A DNA stretch of 64,000 nucleotides from DASXRA01 sp036502575 (GTDB lineage: Bacteria > Actinomycetota > Actinomycetes > Mycobacteriales > Jatrophihabitantaceae), in NCBI GenBank assembly GCA_036502575.1, contig DASXYL010000082.1, forward strand, positions 1-64,000, in the 5' to 3' direction. The position numbers were made by a program, and so were the translations under genes. The notes under the pieces are model-generated. The model saw only the letters and a list, made by a program, of their open reading frames with translations, was not told the origin of the DNA and made no database searches. Within the stretch, counting starts at the first letter, position 1; every line of letters starts with the position of its first letter. This document shows, piece by piece, positions 27,096 to 35,847 of the stretch.

Positions 27096-28130
27096 CTAAT
27101 AGCCTCGCTCGGCCCGAAAGACGTTGGTCAGCGGTCGTCCGGCCAGCCAGTTCTCGAGGTTGCGGCAGAACAAGTCGGTTATGAGCCTGTTCTCGGAATC
27201 GACGGTTGAGGCCGAGTGCGGGCTCACGATGACGTTCGACAGCTGCCACAACGGGGATTGATCCGGCAGCGGCTCGATCGAGAAGACGTCCAGGCAGGCT
27301 CCGCCGATCTCGCCAGACACCAGCGAGTCGATCAGCGCCTCCTCTTCGATGACGTCGCCGCGCGCGATATTCACCACCACCGCGCGCTGTGGCAGCAACG
27401 AGAGACGACGGCGGTCGAGCAGGTGGTACGTCTCGGCCGTGAGCGGGCAGCACAGCACGAGAACGTCCGTCGCGGTGAGCACGCCGTCAAGCTCCGAGAT
27501 CGGCAGCGTCGCCGTCTCTGGTTCCAGGCCGTAGTCGTGATCGCGCCGGCCGACCCCGGTGACCTCGGCACCCAGAACGTGGAACGTCTGCGCCACCTGC
27601 CGACCGACCCGGCCGAGCCCGACCACGGTCACGCGCCGACCGGCCAGCAGCTGCGTGGCGTATCGCTGCCAGTGCCGTTTCTCCTTCGCGTCGGTCAGCG
27701 CCGGCAGACCTTTGACGAAATACAGCGCGCCGGCCAATGCGAACTCGGCCAGTGGGATCGCATGCACGCCGGCTGCCGTGGTGAGGGTGATCCCGGACTC
27801 CGTCAGCTGATACCGGCTCACGGACTCGCCGATTCCCGAGCTGGTGGCCTGTATCCATTTCAGCCTCGGACAGTTCTTCGGTATCTCGCCGGGGGCCATC
27901 CAGTCGAAGTCGAACATCACGTCGGCGGAAGACAGCAACTCGCGCCACCGCGCGAGCTCGTCAGTCGTGAGCTCGCGGCGATCACCGTTGTGGTCGGCCG
28001 GATAGCGCGGCACCGGCAGCAGATCTGGCTCGTAGCGAACGTGCAACCGTGGGTCGACCGCCCGGATCTGCTCGATGCACTCGGCCTCGAGCATCGAACC
28101 GATCAGGACGTTCACCGGCTCTTCGGTCAC
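27096..28130 (-). CDS. D-2-hydroxyacid dehydrogenase (NAD-binding)
   Basis: 344 residues from GTG 28130, which overlaps the upstream ATPase stop as GTGA. NAD fold motif VVGLGRVGRQVAQTF at about 155, catalytic Arg in VVNIARGDVIEE, Glu in LDVFSIEPLP and His in IVSPHSAST. The enzyme reduces 2-oxoacids to 2-hydroxyacids or the reverse; the exact acid is unknown. In this operon it may handle the oxoacid left after deamination of an imported building block. Confidence 0.9.
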   Translation of the reverse strand: MTEEPVNVLIGSMLEAECIEQIRAVDPRLHVRYEPDLLPVPRYPADHNGDRRELTTDELARWRELLSSADVMFDFDWMAPGEIPKNCPRLKWIQATSSGIGESVSRYQLTESGITLTTAAGVHAIPLAEFALAGALYFVKGLPALTDAKEKRHWQRYATQLLAGRRVTVVGLGRVGRQVAQTFHVLGAEVTGVGRRDHDYGLEPETATLPISELDGVLTATDVLVLCCPLTAETYHLLDRRRLSLLPQRAVVVNIARGDVIEEEALIDSLVSGEIGGACLDVFSIEPLPDQSPLWQLSNVIVSPHSASTVDSENRLITDLFCRNLENWLAGRPLTNVFRAERGY

Positions 28131-29158
28131 GAGTCTCCCCCGGCGTAGTGACATGCCGCCCAATGACCCGGGGCAACGATTCGCAACTCGGGCACCTGCT
28201 CGGCGCAGAGATCGTCGGCCCGCCAGCAGCGAGTCCGGAACGGACAGCCTGACGGGACGTTCATCGGGTTGGGCGGATCGCCCTGCAGGACGATCCGCTC
28301 ACGCTGATCGTGCTTTCCCAGACGCGGTATGGCGGACAACAGCGCCTGGGTATAGGGCATGCGGGGGTCGCGGTACAGCTCCTCGGTGGGGGCGAGCTCC
28401 ACGATCCGGCCGAGGTACATGACCCCGACCCGGCTACTGATGTGCCGAACGACGCTCAGATCGTGCGAGATGAACAGGTAGGTGAGGCCATAGGTTTGTT
28501 GAAGGTCCGACAGCAGGTTCAACACCTGCGCCTGGACCGACACGTCGAGGGCGCTCACCGGCTCGTCCGCGATGATCAGTTTGGGCTTTACAGCGAGGGC
28601 CCGCGCGATGCCGAGCCGTTGTTGCTGCCCACCGCTGAATTGGTGCGGATAGCGATCGGTATGTTCCAGCCGCAGGCCGACCGCTGTCAGTATCTCCTCG
28701 ACCTCCCGGCGTCGTTGGGCCTTGCTCTGCCCGCCTTGCACGACCAATCCCTCGCTGACGATCTCGGCTGCTGTCATCCGCGGATCCAGCGCGGCGCGCG
28801 GATTCTGGAAGACGACCTGGATCTGCCGTCGTGCCTTGCGCAAGCGGCGCCCGCGTAGGCGCAGCAGATCGCGTCCTTCGAAGAAGATCCGGCCGGAACT
28901 GGGACGCTCGAGCCGCAGAATGGTCCGGGCCAGGGTGGACTTCCCACATCCAGACTCCCCGACCAACCCGACGGTCTCGCCGGCGGCGATCTCGAGCGAA
29001 ACACCGTCGACCGCCGTCAGAACCGCCCGGTTGCGGTCGCGCAAGGCGTGACCGATCCGGAACTGGGTCGACAGGTCCTGGATGTCCAGCAGGGTTGTTG
29101 TTCTCGACGCCGGCATCGAGTCCTTGGGTGACGGGGTGACTGTTGATTCCTCGGTCAT
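28127..29158 (-). CDS. Peptide ABC transporter ATPase, DppF/OppF type (system 1)
   Basis: 343 residues from ATG 29158, one base after the upstream stop. Walker A GLVGESGCGKST, Q-loop VVFQNPRAALDPR, signature FSGGQQQRLGIARAL, Walker B LIIADEPVSALDV, H-loop ISHDLSVV. The C-terminal oligopeptide-type extension with its Cys-rich loop (SGCPFRTRCWRADDLCAEQVP) probably carries the Fe-S-like cysteines of DppF/OppF. Works with the DppD-type ATPase immediately upstream. Confidence 0.95.
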   Translation of the reverse strand: MTEESTVTPSPKDSMPASRTTTLLDIQDLSTQFRIGHALRDRNRAVLTAVDGVSLEIAAGETVGLVGESGCGKSTLARTILRLERPSSGRIFFEGRDLLRLRGRRLRKARRQIQVVFQNPRAALDPRMTAAEIVSEGLVVQGGQSKAQRRREVEEILTAVGLRLEHTDRYPHQFSGGQQQRLGIARALAVKPKLIIADEPVSALDVSVQAQVLNLLSDLQQTYGLTYLFISHDLSVVRHISSRVGVMYLGRIVELAPTEELYRDPRMPYTQALLSAIPRLGKHDQRERIVLQGDPPNPMNVPSGCPFRTRCWRADDLCAEQVPELRIVAPGHWAACHYAGGDS

Positions 29159-29159
29159 G

Positions 29160-30122
29160 TCAGTACAGCCAGCACGCAACGTGCCGGCCGTCCTCCATCC
29201 GCTGAATCGGCGGCACTTGCTGGCACTTGCTCATCGCCTGCTGGCAGCGTGGCGCGAACGGGCAACCTGGCGGCATTGCGAGAGGGTTCGGGACGTTGCC
29301 CGGTATCGCACTCAATCGCTCTCGGCCGGACTCCAACGAGGACACCGAATCCACCAGGCCCATCGTGTACGGGTGGCGAGGCGTCTCGACGAGATCATCT
29401 ACCGGCGCTCGCTCCATCACCTTGCCGCCGTACATCACGATCGCCTCGTCGCACGCTTCCGACACCACGCCCAGGTCGTGGGTGATCAACAGGATCGCCG
29501 CATCGACCCGCGATCGAAGGTCTCGGACGAGGTCGAGCACCTGCGCCTGGATGGTCACGTCGAGGGCGGTCGTCGGCTCGTCCAGGATCAGCAGTTCGGG
29601 ATCGTTGGCCAGTGCCATGGCGATCGTGACGCGCTGGAGCATTCCGCCACTCATAGCGTGCGGATAGCTGCGCAAGCGCTCCGCTGCCGCGGGAATGCGG
29701 ACCAACGACAGCAGGCGCACCGCCTCCTTGACTGCGTCCTCGTTGCTGATCCGTCGATGGGTCTGCAGCGTTTCCCGCATCTGCCGGCCGACCGTATAGA
29801 CCGGGTTGAGCGCCGACATCGAGTCTTGCGGCACCAGACAGATGCTCTTCCCACGGGTCGACTGCATCTGCGAGTCGGACGCCTGGAGGATGTCCACTCC
29901 TTTGAACAACACCTGACCGCCGACGATGTCGCCCGGCCGCCTGATCAACCGCATGATCGACATCGCGGTCACGCTCTTCCCGGAACCGGACTCTCCGACC
30001 AGGCCGACGCTCTGCCCGGTCGAGATGTCGAAGCTCACACCATCGACGGCACGAACCGTTCCACCCGATGTCCGAAATTGCGTCTGGAGGTCGCGAACCT
30101 CGAGCAGCGCTCCGGCCGTCAC
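29160..30122 (-). CDS. Peptide ABC transporter ATPase, DppD/OppD type (system 1)
   Basis: 320 residues from GTG 30122 (VTAGALLEVRDLQT), which overlaps the upstream amidohydrolase stop as GTGA. Walker A GLVGESGSGKSV, signature MSGGMLQRVTIAMAL, Walker B LLILDEPTTALDV, and the cysteine loop PPGCPFAPRCQQAMSKC of the OppD C-terminal extension. Forms a heterodimer with the next ATPase and drives the two permeases 33095-34959. Confidence 0.95.
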   Translation of the reverse strand: MTAGALLEVRDLQTQFRTSGGTVRAVDGVSFDISTGQSVGLVGESGSGKSVTAMSIMRLIRRPGDIVGGQVLFKGVDILQASDSQMQSTRGKSICLVPQDSMSALNPVYTVGRQMRETLQTHRRISNEDAVKEAVRLLSLVRIPAAAERLRSYPHAMSGGMLQRVTIAMALANDPELLILDEPTTALDVTIQAQVLDLVRDLRSRVDAAILLITHDLGVVSEACDEAIVMYGGKVMERAPVDDLVETPRHPYTMGLVDSVSSLESGRERLSAIPGNVPNPLAMPPGCPFAPRCQQAMSKCQQVPPIQRMEDGRHVACWLY

Positions 30123-31399
30123 GGCGTTGAACCATCGCTGATCAGGCGTCCCCGGCTCAGCACCATTGCGACGCGATTCAAGGAGCGCAAGTCCTGCAAC
30201 GGATCCTCCGCGACGCTGATGATGTCGGCTTCCTGGCCGACCGACACATGCCCGAGCCGATCGTCGATTCCCAGGACGGACGCCGCCTTCCCGGTTGCGG
30301 CGGCGATGACGTCCAGGGCCGCGATCCCACCGGCGTTCATCAGCGCCATCTCCTCGGCCAGCGCATTGAACGGTGAGAACATCCAGCCGGCGTCGGTCCC
30401 GGCAACGAAGTTGATTCCCATCTGCTGCATGCGGCTGAACTGCGCGAGACCGCCGTCGAGCATCCGGCGCCACTGATCCAGTTCGGCTTGCCGTTCGGGC
30501 GAGCGGTCTATCTCAGACTCGATCATCTTCACGACGAAAGCCCGGACCGAGAGGGTAGGCGTGACGGCGATACCCGAGCTGGCCATCTTCTCGGCAACGG
30601 CCGGCTCGAACTCCTGGTGACCGGCGCCGTCGACGAAGAAGCTGGCGTGTTCGATCTGGTCGGCGCCGGCTTCGATCGCTCCCTCGATTCCTCGTGCGCT
30701 CAGGCAATGGATGGTGACCTTGCGAGACAGGTTGTGCGCTTCCTCAACGATGGCCGCCAGTTCGGCGGCACTGTAGGACGCCTTCCACGACATGGTGTTC
30801 CGGGTACCGCCGCCGGTCGCCATGACCTTGATCCAATCGGCACCGTCCCTCGCGAGTTGCCGTACCCGGCGCCTGACCCCTTCGACCCCGTCGGCCTCGC
30901 CGCCGAGTGGCCACGTATGGCCCCCGGTCATCGTCACGGGTTGACCGCACAACAGCATCCGTGGCGCCGGCGCGCCGGACAGTTCCACCGCCCGACGCAG
31001 ATCGAAGGTCGTGTCGCCGCGGGATCCGTTGTCGCGGATCGTTGTGATCCCGCCTCGTAGGGCAGTCTGTGCGGCGAAGGTCGAGAAGGTTTGCAGCACC
31101 CCGTCCGACTCGGTCATCCAGTCCTCGAGCGAGGTCCCGTCACCGGGAAAGTTGAGGTGTACGTGGCAATCGATCAGACCCGGGAGCAGGGTGTGTCCAA
31201 CCAGATCGATGACCTGCGCATCGGCCGGTACCGCACCTTCGGGAACCCGCCCCTGGAAGATCGCGGTGATCAGGCCGTCCTGGACAACGACGACCGGGTC
31301 GGGCAGTGCCGGGGCGCCGCTGCCGTCGATCAATCGAGCGGCCCGGATCACGAGGACCTTCGTCCGGTCGGCCAACCGGCCGCCGTCGTCGAGAGCCAT
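30119..31399 (-). CDS. Metal-dependent amidohydrolase (imidazolonepropionase/prolidase-like), copy 1
   Basis: 426 residues of the subtype with a carboxylated lysine. Metal ligands: HVH in LIDCHVHLNF (~residue 70), Lys in DWIKVMATGGG, His in VTIHCLSARG, His in IEHASFFVD, Asp in GTDAGW. Such enzymes hydrolyse amide or lactam bonds of dipeptides (Xaa-Arg, cyclic imides and similar). It lies between the binding protein (3-base gap) and ATPases, so it most likely acts on the imported compound. A paralogue sits in the same position in system 2 (53330-54595). Confidence 0.9.
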   Translation of the reverse strand: MALDDGGRLADRTKVLVIRAARLIDGSGAPALPDPVVVVQDGLITAIFQGRVPEGAVPADAQVIDLVGHTLLPGLIDCHVHLNFPGDGTSLEDWMTESDGVLQTFSTFAAQTALRGGITTIRDNGSRGDTTFDLRRAVELSGAPAPRMLLCGQPVTMTGGHTWPLGGEADGVEGVRRRVRQLARDGADWIKVMATGGGTRNTMSWKASYSAAELAAIVEEAHNLSRKVTIHCLSARGIEGAIEAGADQIEHASFFVDGAGHQEFEPAVAEKMASSGIAVTPTLSVRAFVVKMIESEIDRSPERQAELDQWRRMLDGGLAQFSRMQQMGINFVAGTDAGWMFSPFNALAEEMALMNAGGIAALDVIAAATGKAASVLGIDDRLGHVSVGQEADIISVAEDPLQDLRSLNRVAMVLSRGRLISDGSTP

Positions 31400-31402
31400 C
31401 TG

Positions 31403-33007
31403 CTAGCCCCCCAGGGCGGCGGGGTAGAAGTACTCGAAGCCGCCGCCTGAGTAGGAGACGCCCTTGAGCTTGCTCGACATGACGACCAGGTCGGAGTTCT
31501 CGTGCAGCGGGAACATCAGCGCCTGTTGCATGATGAGCTGCTGGGCCTTCTTGTAGGTCGCCGTCCGAGCGGCATCGGAGAGCTGGCTCCGGCCCTGCAT
31601 CAACAGATTCGTCAGGTCAGGGTTCACGTAGTGACTCCAGTTGAGGTACTGGTTCGGCAAGAACCAGACGCTGAGCGCGTCCGGGTCGACGGCGACATAT
31701 TGCGACGGCGTCATGGCCATCGTGCTGCCCTTCTTCGACGCGTCGTCCAACCACGCATTGGTCGACTGGAGCACGACCACGGCGTCCATGCCGGCATCCT
31801 TCAACTGGGCCTGGATCGCCTGCACCATGAGCGGATAACCGGAGATGTCCGACGGCGCCGTCAAGCGGATCGTGAGCTTCTTGCCGTCCTTCATCCAGGT
31901 GCCGTTCGTCTTCGACCACCCGGCCGCGGTCAGCACGCTGGCCGCCTTGCTGGGATCGTAGGAGTACATGTCGCCGACGGACTGGTCGTAGCCGACCATG
32001 CTCCCGGCGAGCGGTGTGTTCAGCACCTTGTACGCACCGTCGTCCGTTGCCTTGATGACTTTCTGCTTGTCGACCGAGTAGAGCAGCGCCTGCCGGACCG
32101 CAACATCGTTGGTCGGGAACGTGCTTGCGTTGATGGGCAGGAACACGCCCATGCCGGAAATCGGGAATGCCACAGCCTGATTTGCCGAGTCGGATCCGAG
32201 CTTGTTGAAGAAGTCGCCCGGTGTTTCCTGCATGAATTGGGCCTGCCCGCTCTGGTATTCGCTCACCCTTGCCTGAGCATCGGTGACTATGTCGAAAACC
32301 AGTCGCGCGATCTTGGACGGCCCGTTCTGGCCGACCGCCGGAGGCGCCCACTGATAGTCGGGGTTACGGATCAAGACCAGCTTCTGATTGGGAACGTAGC
32401 TCTGGAACATGAACGGGCCGGTGCCGGTGGGGTGATTCCCCAGGTCCTTGCCGTATTTGGTGATCGCGGTTGGGGATTGGATGCTCATGTACGGCTCGCC
32501 GAGCTGTGCCAGCAGCGGGCCGTAGGGCTTGGTGCACTGCAACTCGACCTTGTACTGCGCTAGCGCGATCGCCTTGGTGCACGGGCCGAGGAGGGTGAGC
32601 GACGTAGCCGACGCGGTATCGGCGTTGGTGATATAAGCGATGTTCGCCACGACAGATTTCGCGTCGAATGGCGTGCCGTCATGGAATTTCACGCCGGATC
32701 GGAGGTCGAAGTCGTACTTCAGACCGTCTGGCGAGACCGCCCACTTCGTCGCCAGGTCCGGGGTCACCTTGTTCTGCTTGTCGAGCCACACCAGCGTGTC
32801 GAAGATGTTGACGTCGATAGGCCCGACATCGCGAGCGCCGGTCGTCGCCGGGTTCAGCGTCGCCAACTGCTCGGCCCACGCGATCGTCACCGTGGCGTTC
32901 GGGTTCGCTGGGGAATTGTTGGTGCCACCGGAGCCGGAGCCTGCCGTACATCCCGCCAGCAGTAGGACCCCTACCGCACCAACCGCGGCAGCGCGTAGAT
33001 GGTTCAT
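31403..33007 (-). CDS. Solute-binding lipoprotein of peptide ABC transporter (family 5), system 1
   Basis: 534 residues. Signal peptide with lipobox LLLAGC, Cys20, so it is anchored outside the membrane. The SBP_bac_5 body follows (DVGPIDVNIFDTLVWLDKQNKVTPDLATKW, GVKFHDGTPFDAKSVV, PTGTGPFMFQSYVPNQK, all in pieces). Family 5 proteins bind di- or oligopeptides, nickel complexes or opines. ATG 33007 has AAGGAG 9 bases upstream. Delivers substrate to permeases 33095-34959. Confidence 0.95.
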   Translation of the reverse strand: MNHLRAAAVGAVGVLLLAGCTAGSGSGGTNNSPANPNATVTIAWAEQLATLNPATTGARDVGPIDVNIFDTLVWLDKQNKVTPDLATKWAVSPDGLKYDFDLRSGVKFHDGTPFDAKSVVANIAYITNADTASATSLTLLGPCTKAIALAQYKVELQCTKPYGPLLAQLGEPYMSIQSPTAITKYGKDLGNHPTGTGPFMFQSYVPNQKLVLIRNPDYQWAPPAVGQNGPSKIARLVFDIVTDAQARVSEYQSGQAQFMQETPGDFFNKLGSDSANQAVAFPISGMGVFLPINASTFPTNDVAVRQALLYSVDKQKVIKATDDGAYKVLNTPLAGSMVGYDQSVGDMYSYDPSKAASVLTAAGWSKTNGTWMKDGKKLTIRLTAPSDISGYPLMVQAIQAQLKDAGMDAVVVLQSTNAWLDDASKKGSTMAMTPSQYVAVDPDALSVWFLPNQYLNWSHYVNPDLTNLLMQGRSQLSDAARTATYKKAQQLIMQQALMFPLHENSDLVVMSSKLKGVSYSGGGFEYFYPAALGG

Positions 33008-33094
33008 TGGTCAGTTCTCCTTAGATTGGACACGCGTCGCTCGAACGGGTGTGACGGTGCGTGGACACTGCTCACGTGCTTCGCGGAACACCGC

Positions 33095-34036
33095 CTATCC
33101 CCGAGCGAGAGTCGTGTCGAGTTCGTCGCGCAGCCCGTCGCCGATGAGGTTCGTCGCGATGATGAAAAGCGCCAGGAAGACGCCGGGAAAAGTAGTCAGC
33201 CACCAAGCGAGCGTGATGTAGGTCTTGCCGTCGCTCAGCATGGCTCCCCATTCCGGATTCGGGGGTTGGGCACCGAGCCCGATGAAGCCGAGCGCCGACA
33301 ACCACAGCACCGCAACGCCGAGCCACGACGTCGAGAGAACGAGAATCGATGACGCCACGTTGGGGACTATGTGCCGGACGATGATGTGCCGCCGGGTGGC
33401 ACCCAGCACGATTGCGCCGTCGATATAGGGCATCCGGCGAACCGACATGGTCGCGCCCTCGACCACCCGTGCATAGATGGGGATGAGAACCAGCGCCACA
33501 GCCAGGACCCCGTGGGTGAAGCCTGGCCCGAGAATCGCGTTGATGCTCAACGCCAACAGGATTCCCGGGAACGCCAGCATGAGATCGATCAGACGCATCA
33601 CCGCGAAGTTGATCCAGCCCCCAGCGAAGCCGGCGAGCAAGCCGAGGACGGTGCCGATGAATCCGCCGAGCGCAACGACCTCCACGCTGCCGACCAGGGT
33701 GACCCGACCCCCGTACAGCACCCGGGTGAAGATGTCTCGGCCGAATTGATCCGTGCCCATCAGATGCGACATCGACGGCGACTCGAATCGCGCCATCACA
33801 TCCTGTGCGATCGGGCTGGTCGAGGTGAGCAGCGGGGCGGCCAGGACCAACGCGACGACGACGATTGCGAGCACGGCACCGACGGCCAGACTCGGATGCC
33901 GCAACGATCTGATCAGCCGCGTTCGGAGTGCAAGCGGCACCACGGCGATCTCGCCGGCATCCACACCAAAGGCCTCGACGGGCAGTGGTGTCGCTGCGCC
34001 CGGGCCTCGCAGGAGTTCTCGCATCCCATCGGTCAT
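33095..34036 (-). CDS. Peptide ABC transporter permease, DppC/OppC type (system 1)
   Basis: 313 residues from ATG 34036, overlapping the upstream permease stop as ATGA. Membrane segments begin at ~45 (LAVGAVLAIVVVALVLAAPLL); the EAA-type loop reads YIDGAIVLGATRRHIIVRHIVPN. MGTDQFGRDIFTRVLYGGR is the typical OppC periplasmic segment. Pairs with the DppB-type permease. The C-terminus ends GDGLRDELDTTLARG, normal for the family. Confidence 0.94.
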   Translation of the reverse strand: MTDGMRELLRGPGAATPLPVEAFGVDAGEIAVVPLALRTRLIRSLRHPSLAVGAVLAIVVVALVLAAPLLTSTSPIAQDVMARFESPSMSHLMGTDQFGRDIFTRVLYGGRVTLVGSVEVVALGGFIGTVLGLLAGFAGGWINFAVMRLIDLMLAFPGILLALSINAILGPGFTHGVLAVALVLIPIYARVVEGATMSVRRMPYIDGAIVLGATRRHIIVRHIVPNVASSILVLSTSWLGVAVLWLSALGFIGLGAQPPNPEWGAMLSDGKTYITLAWWLTTFPGVFLALFIIATNLIGDGLRDELDTTLARG

Positions 34037-34959
34037 GTGGCATAAGCCAATCGTGGATCGAGGACTGGACGGACCAGGTCGACGACGAGATTGATCAGGA
34101 CATAAACCAGGGCGATGAGCAGGACGACCGCCTGCACGGTGAGGTAGTCCTTGTTGACGCTGGAATACACCAGAAGCCGACCCAGACCCGGCCGCGAATA
34201 GATCGTTTCGACCACGACGGCTCCGGTGACCAGGTTGCCTGCCTCGAGGCCAATCACGGTCAGCAACGGCGCGATGGAATTGCGCATGACGTGCCGGCGA
34301 ATGACGGCACCGCCGGGGATTCCGCGCGCACGCGCGTAGAGGACGTGCGGTTGTTCCAGGACCTCGATGATGCTCGAGCGGACGAAGCGCGCGATGAACC
34401 CCATACTCCCGAGGCCGAGGGTGGCTGCCGGCAGCACGAGACCCTGCACCGATCCGCCGCCGACCACGGAGAACCACTGCAGTTGCACCGCGAAAGCCAC
34501 GAGTAGAAGCAGTCCGAGCCAGAAGCTGGGAATGGAAAGGAAGACCAGAGCGGTCATCATCACGAGCGTGTCGGTGCGACTACTGCGCCTGAGTGCGGCG
34601 AAGGTCCCCACGGCCGTGCCGAGTATCAGCGAGACGACCAACGAGGCGCACACCAGTTGCAGCGTCCAGTTCAGGTTCGTCATGACGAGCTGACCGACCG
34701 ATCGCTGCTGGATGTAGGAGTACCCGAAGTCCCCGTGCAGTGCGCCAGCGAGCCACTTGCCGTACTGATCGGGCAGCGGATTGTCGATGCCGAGCTGGCG
34801 GTGCAGCCGGGTGACCAGAGCGGGATCGCCGGCATTCGTACCGAGGATCGCCTTGACCGGATCGCCCGGGATCATGCGGATGAACAGGAAGACCAGCACG
34901 CTCACCGCGAAGATCAGTACCGGGACCGCGGCCATTCGCCGGAGGAGATACGTTCTCAT
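34033..34959 (-). CDS. Peptide ABC transporter permease, DppB/OppB type (system 1)
   Basis: 308 residues. Begins MRTYLLRRMAAVPVLIFAVSVLVFLFIRMIPGDPV (read in parts), the OppB N-terminal helix; EAA loop YARARGIPGGAVIRRHVMRN; six predicted membrane segments. ATG 34959 overlaps the stop of the GntR gene as ATGA, so regulator and transporter are translated together. Forms the membrane channel with the next permease. Confidence 0.94.
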   Translation of the reverse strand: MRTYLLRRMAAVPVLIFAVSVLVFLFIRMIPGDPVKAILGTNAGDPALVTRLHRQLGIDNPLPDQYGKWLAGALHGDFGYSYIQQRSVGQLVMTNLNWTLQLVCASLVVSLILGTAVGTFAALRRSSRTDTLVMMTALVFLSIPSFWLGLLLLVAFAVQLQWFSVVGGGSVQGLVLPAATLGLGSMGFIARFVRSSIIEVLEQPHVLYARARGIPGGAVIRRHVMRNSIAPLLTVIGLEAGNLVTGAVVVETIYSRPGLGRLLVYSSVNKDYLTVQAVVLLIALVYVLINLVVDLVRPVLDPRLAYAT

Positions 34960-35702
34960 GCTCGCTCCGCCGCCCCGGCCGCGCCGCCGGCCGCGGGGGT
35001 CTCGATATCGGACGCGGTCGGACCGACGGCCGAAGACTCGCCCGCGAAGATCCGGCTGAGCCGATCGTACGAGCCACGTAGATGCTGCTCGACCATGTGC
35101 CGCACCTGCTCGACATCGCGGCTCATGAGCACGTCAAGGATTTCCTGATGCTCGACAGCGGCCAGCTGGCCGTAGTCGTCGCTGGCGCTGCGCCGCTTGA
35201 ACAGAAAGAGCGTTACCTGCGATCGCATCCCGGCCCAGGCATTCCACAAACGGCTGTGATGCGCTGCTCGGTACAGGGCGTCGTGGAACTGCATGTCGAG
35301 CTCGACCAGCCTGAGGTCGTTGCCGGCGGCGGCGGCCGGTGCGAAGGCCCGGGTGACTTCGGCCATCGCCGCGAAGTCACTCTCGGTCGCCCGCTCGACC
35401 GCGAGTTCGGCCGCGAATACCTCCAGCGCTGTCCGAAGCGAGGCCAGCTCATACACGTCCGTCGCGGTGAACGTGGCCACGGAAGCGCCTCGGTGCGGCG
35501 CGATCTCGACGATGCCTTCTTGCTGGAGCCGAAGTAGCGCTTCTCGTACCGGCCCTCGGCTCACGCCGAGCTGCTGGGCGAGTTCGGCGTCGCTCAGACG
35601 GCCGCCGTCGATCGAGCCGTCGAAGATGGCTTCCCGGATGCTGGCGGCGACGTCTTCAGCGAGCACCGACCGTCGAGCCGGCCGGATCCCACCATGGAGC
35701 AT
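34956..35702 (-). CDS. GntR/FCD-family regulator of the system 1 operon
   Basis: 248 residues. N-terminal winged helix (SDAELAQQLGVSRGPVREALLRLQQEGIVEI) followed by an FCD ligand domain with metal-ligand residues in VELDMQFHDAL, AVEHQEIL and MVEQHLRG. FCD regulators usually sense small carboxylates and repress their own operon. The gene is first in the operon that continues through the transporter to ridA. A 20-bp palindrome lies 18 bases upstream of its ATG and is the likely operator. Confidence 0.92.
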   Translation of the reverse strand: MLHGGIRPARRSVLAEDVAASIREAIFDGSIDGGRLSDAELAQQLGVSRGPVREALLRLQQEGIVEIAPHRGASVATFTATDVYELASLRTALEVFAAELAVERATESDFAAMAEVTRAFAPAAAAGNDLRLVELDMQFHDALYRAAHHSRLWNAWAGMRSQVTLFLFKRRSASDDYGQLAAVEHQEILDVLMSRDVEQVRHMVEQHLRGSYDRLSRIFAGESSAVGPTASDIETPAAGGAAGAAERA

Positions 35703-35720
35703 CGGAACCTCGTCTCCCCG

Positions 35721-35740
35721 TCAGATTGTCGACAATCTGA
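35721..35740. promoter_or_regulatory. Likely GntR operator, 20-bp perfect palindrome
   Basis: TCAGATTGTCGACAATCTGA is self-complementary over all 20 bases. Its core TTGTCGACAA matches the FCD-GntR pattern TNGTNNACNA. It lies 18 bases before the GntR ATG (35702), where it would block transcription of that operon. The same core is upstream of the second GntR gene at 37821. Confidence 0.75.
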
Positions 35741-35847
35741 AAACTAGAGAGTCAAAGTTTCGACTGTGTTTCGCTCCGTGGACGGAACTGGAAGCGATTC
35801 GGGCGCTGCGTTTCGGGGATGCGACGTGACCGTCTGACGAGGGGAGG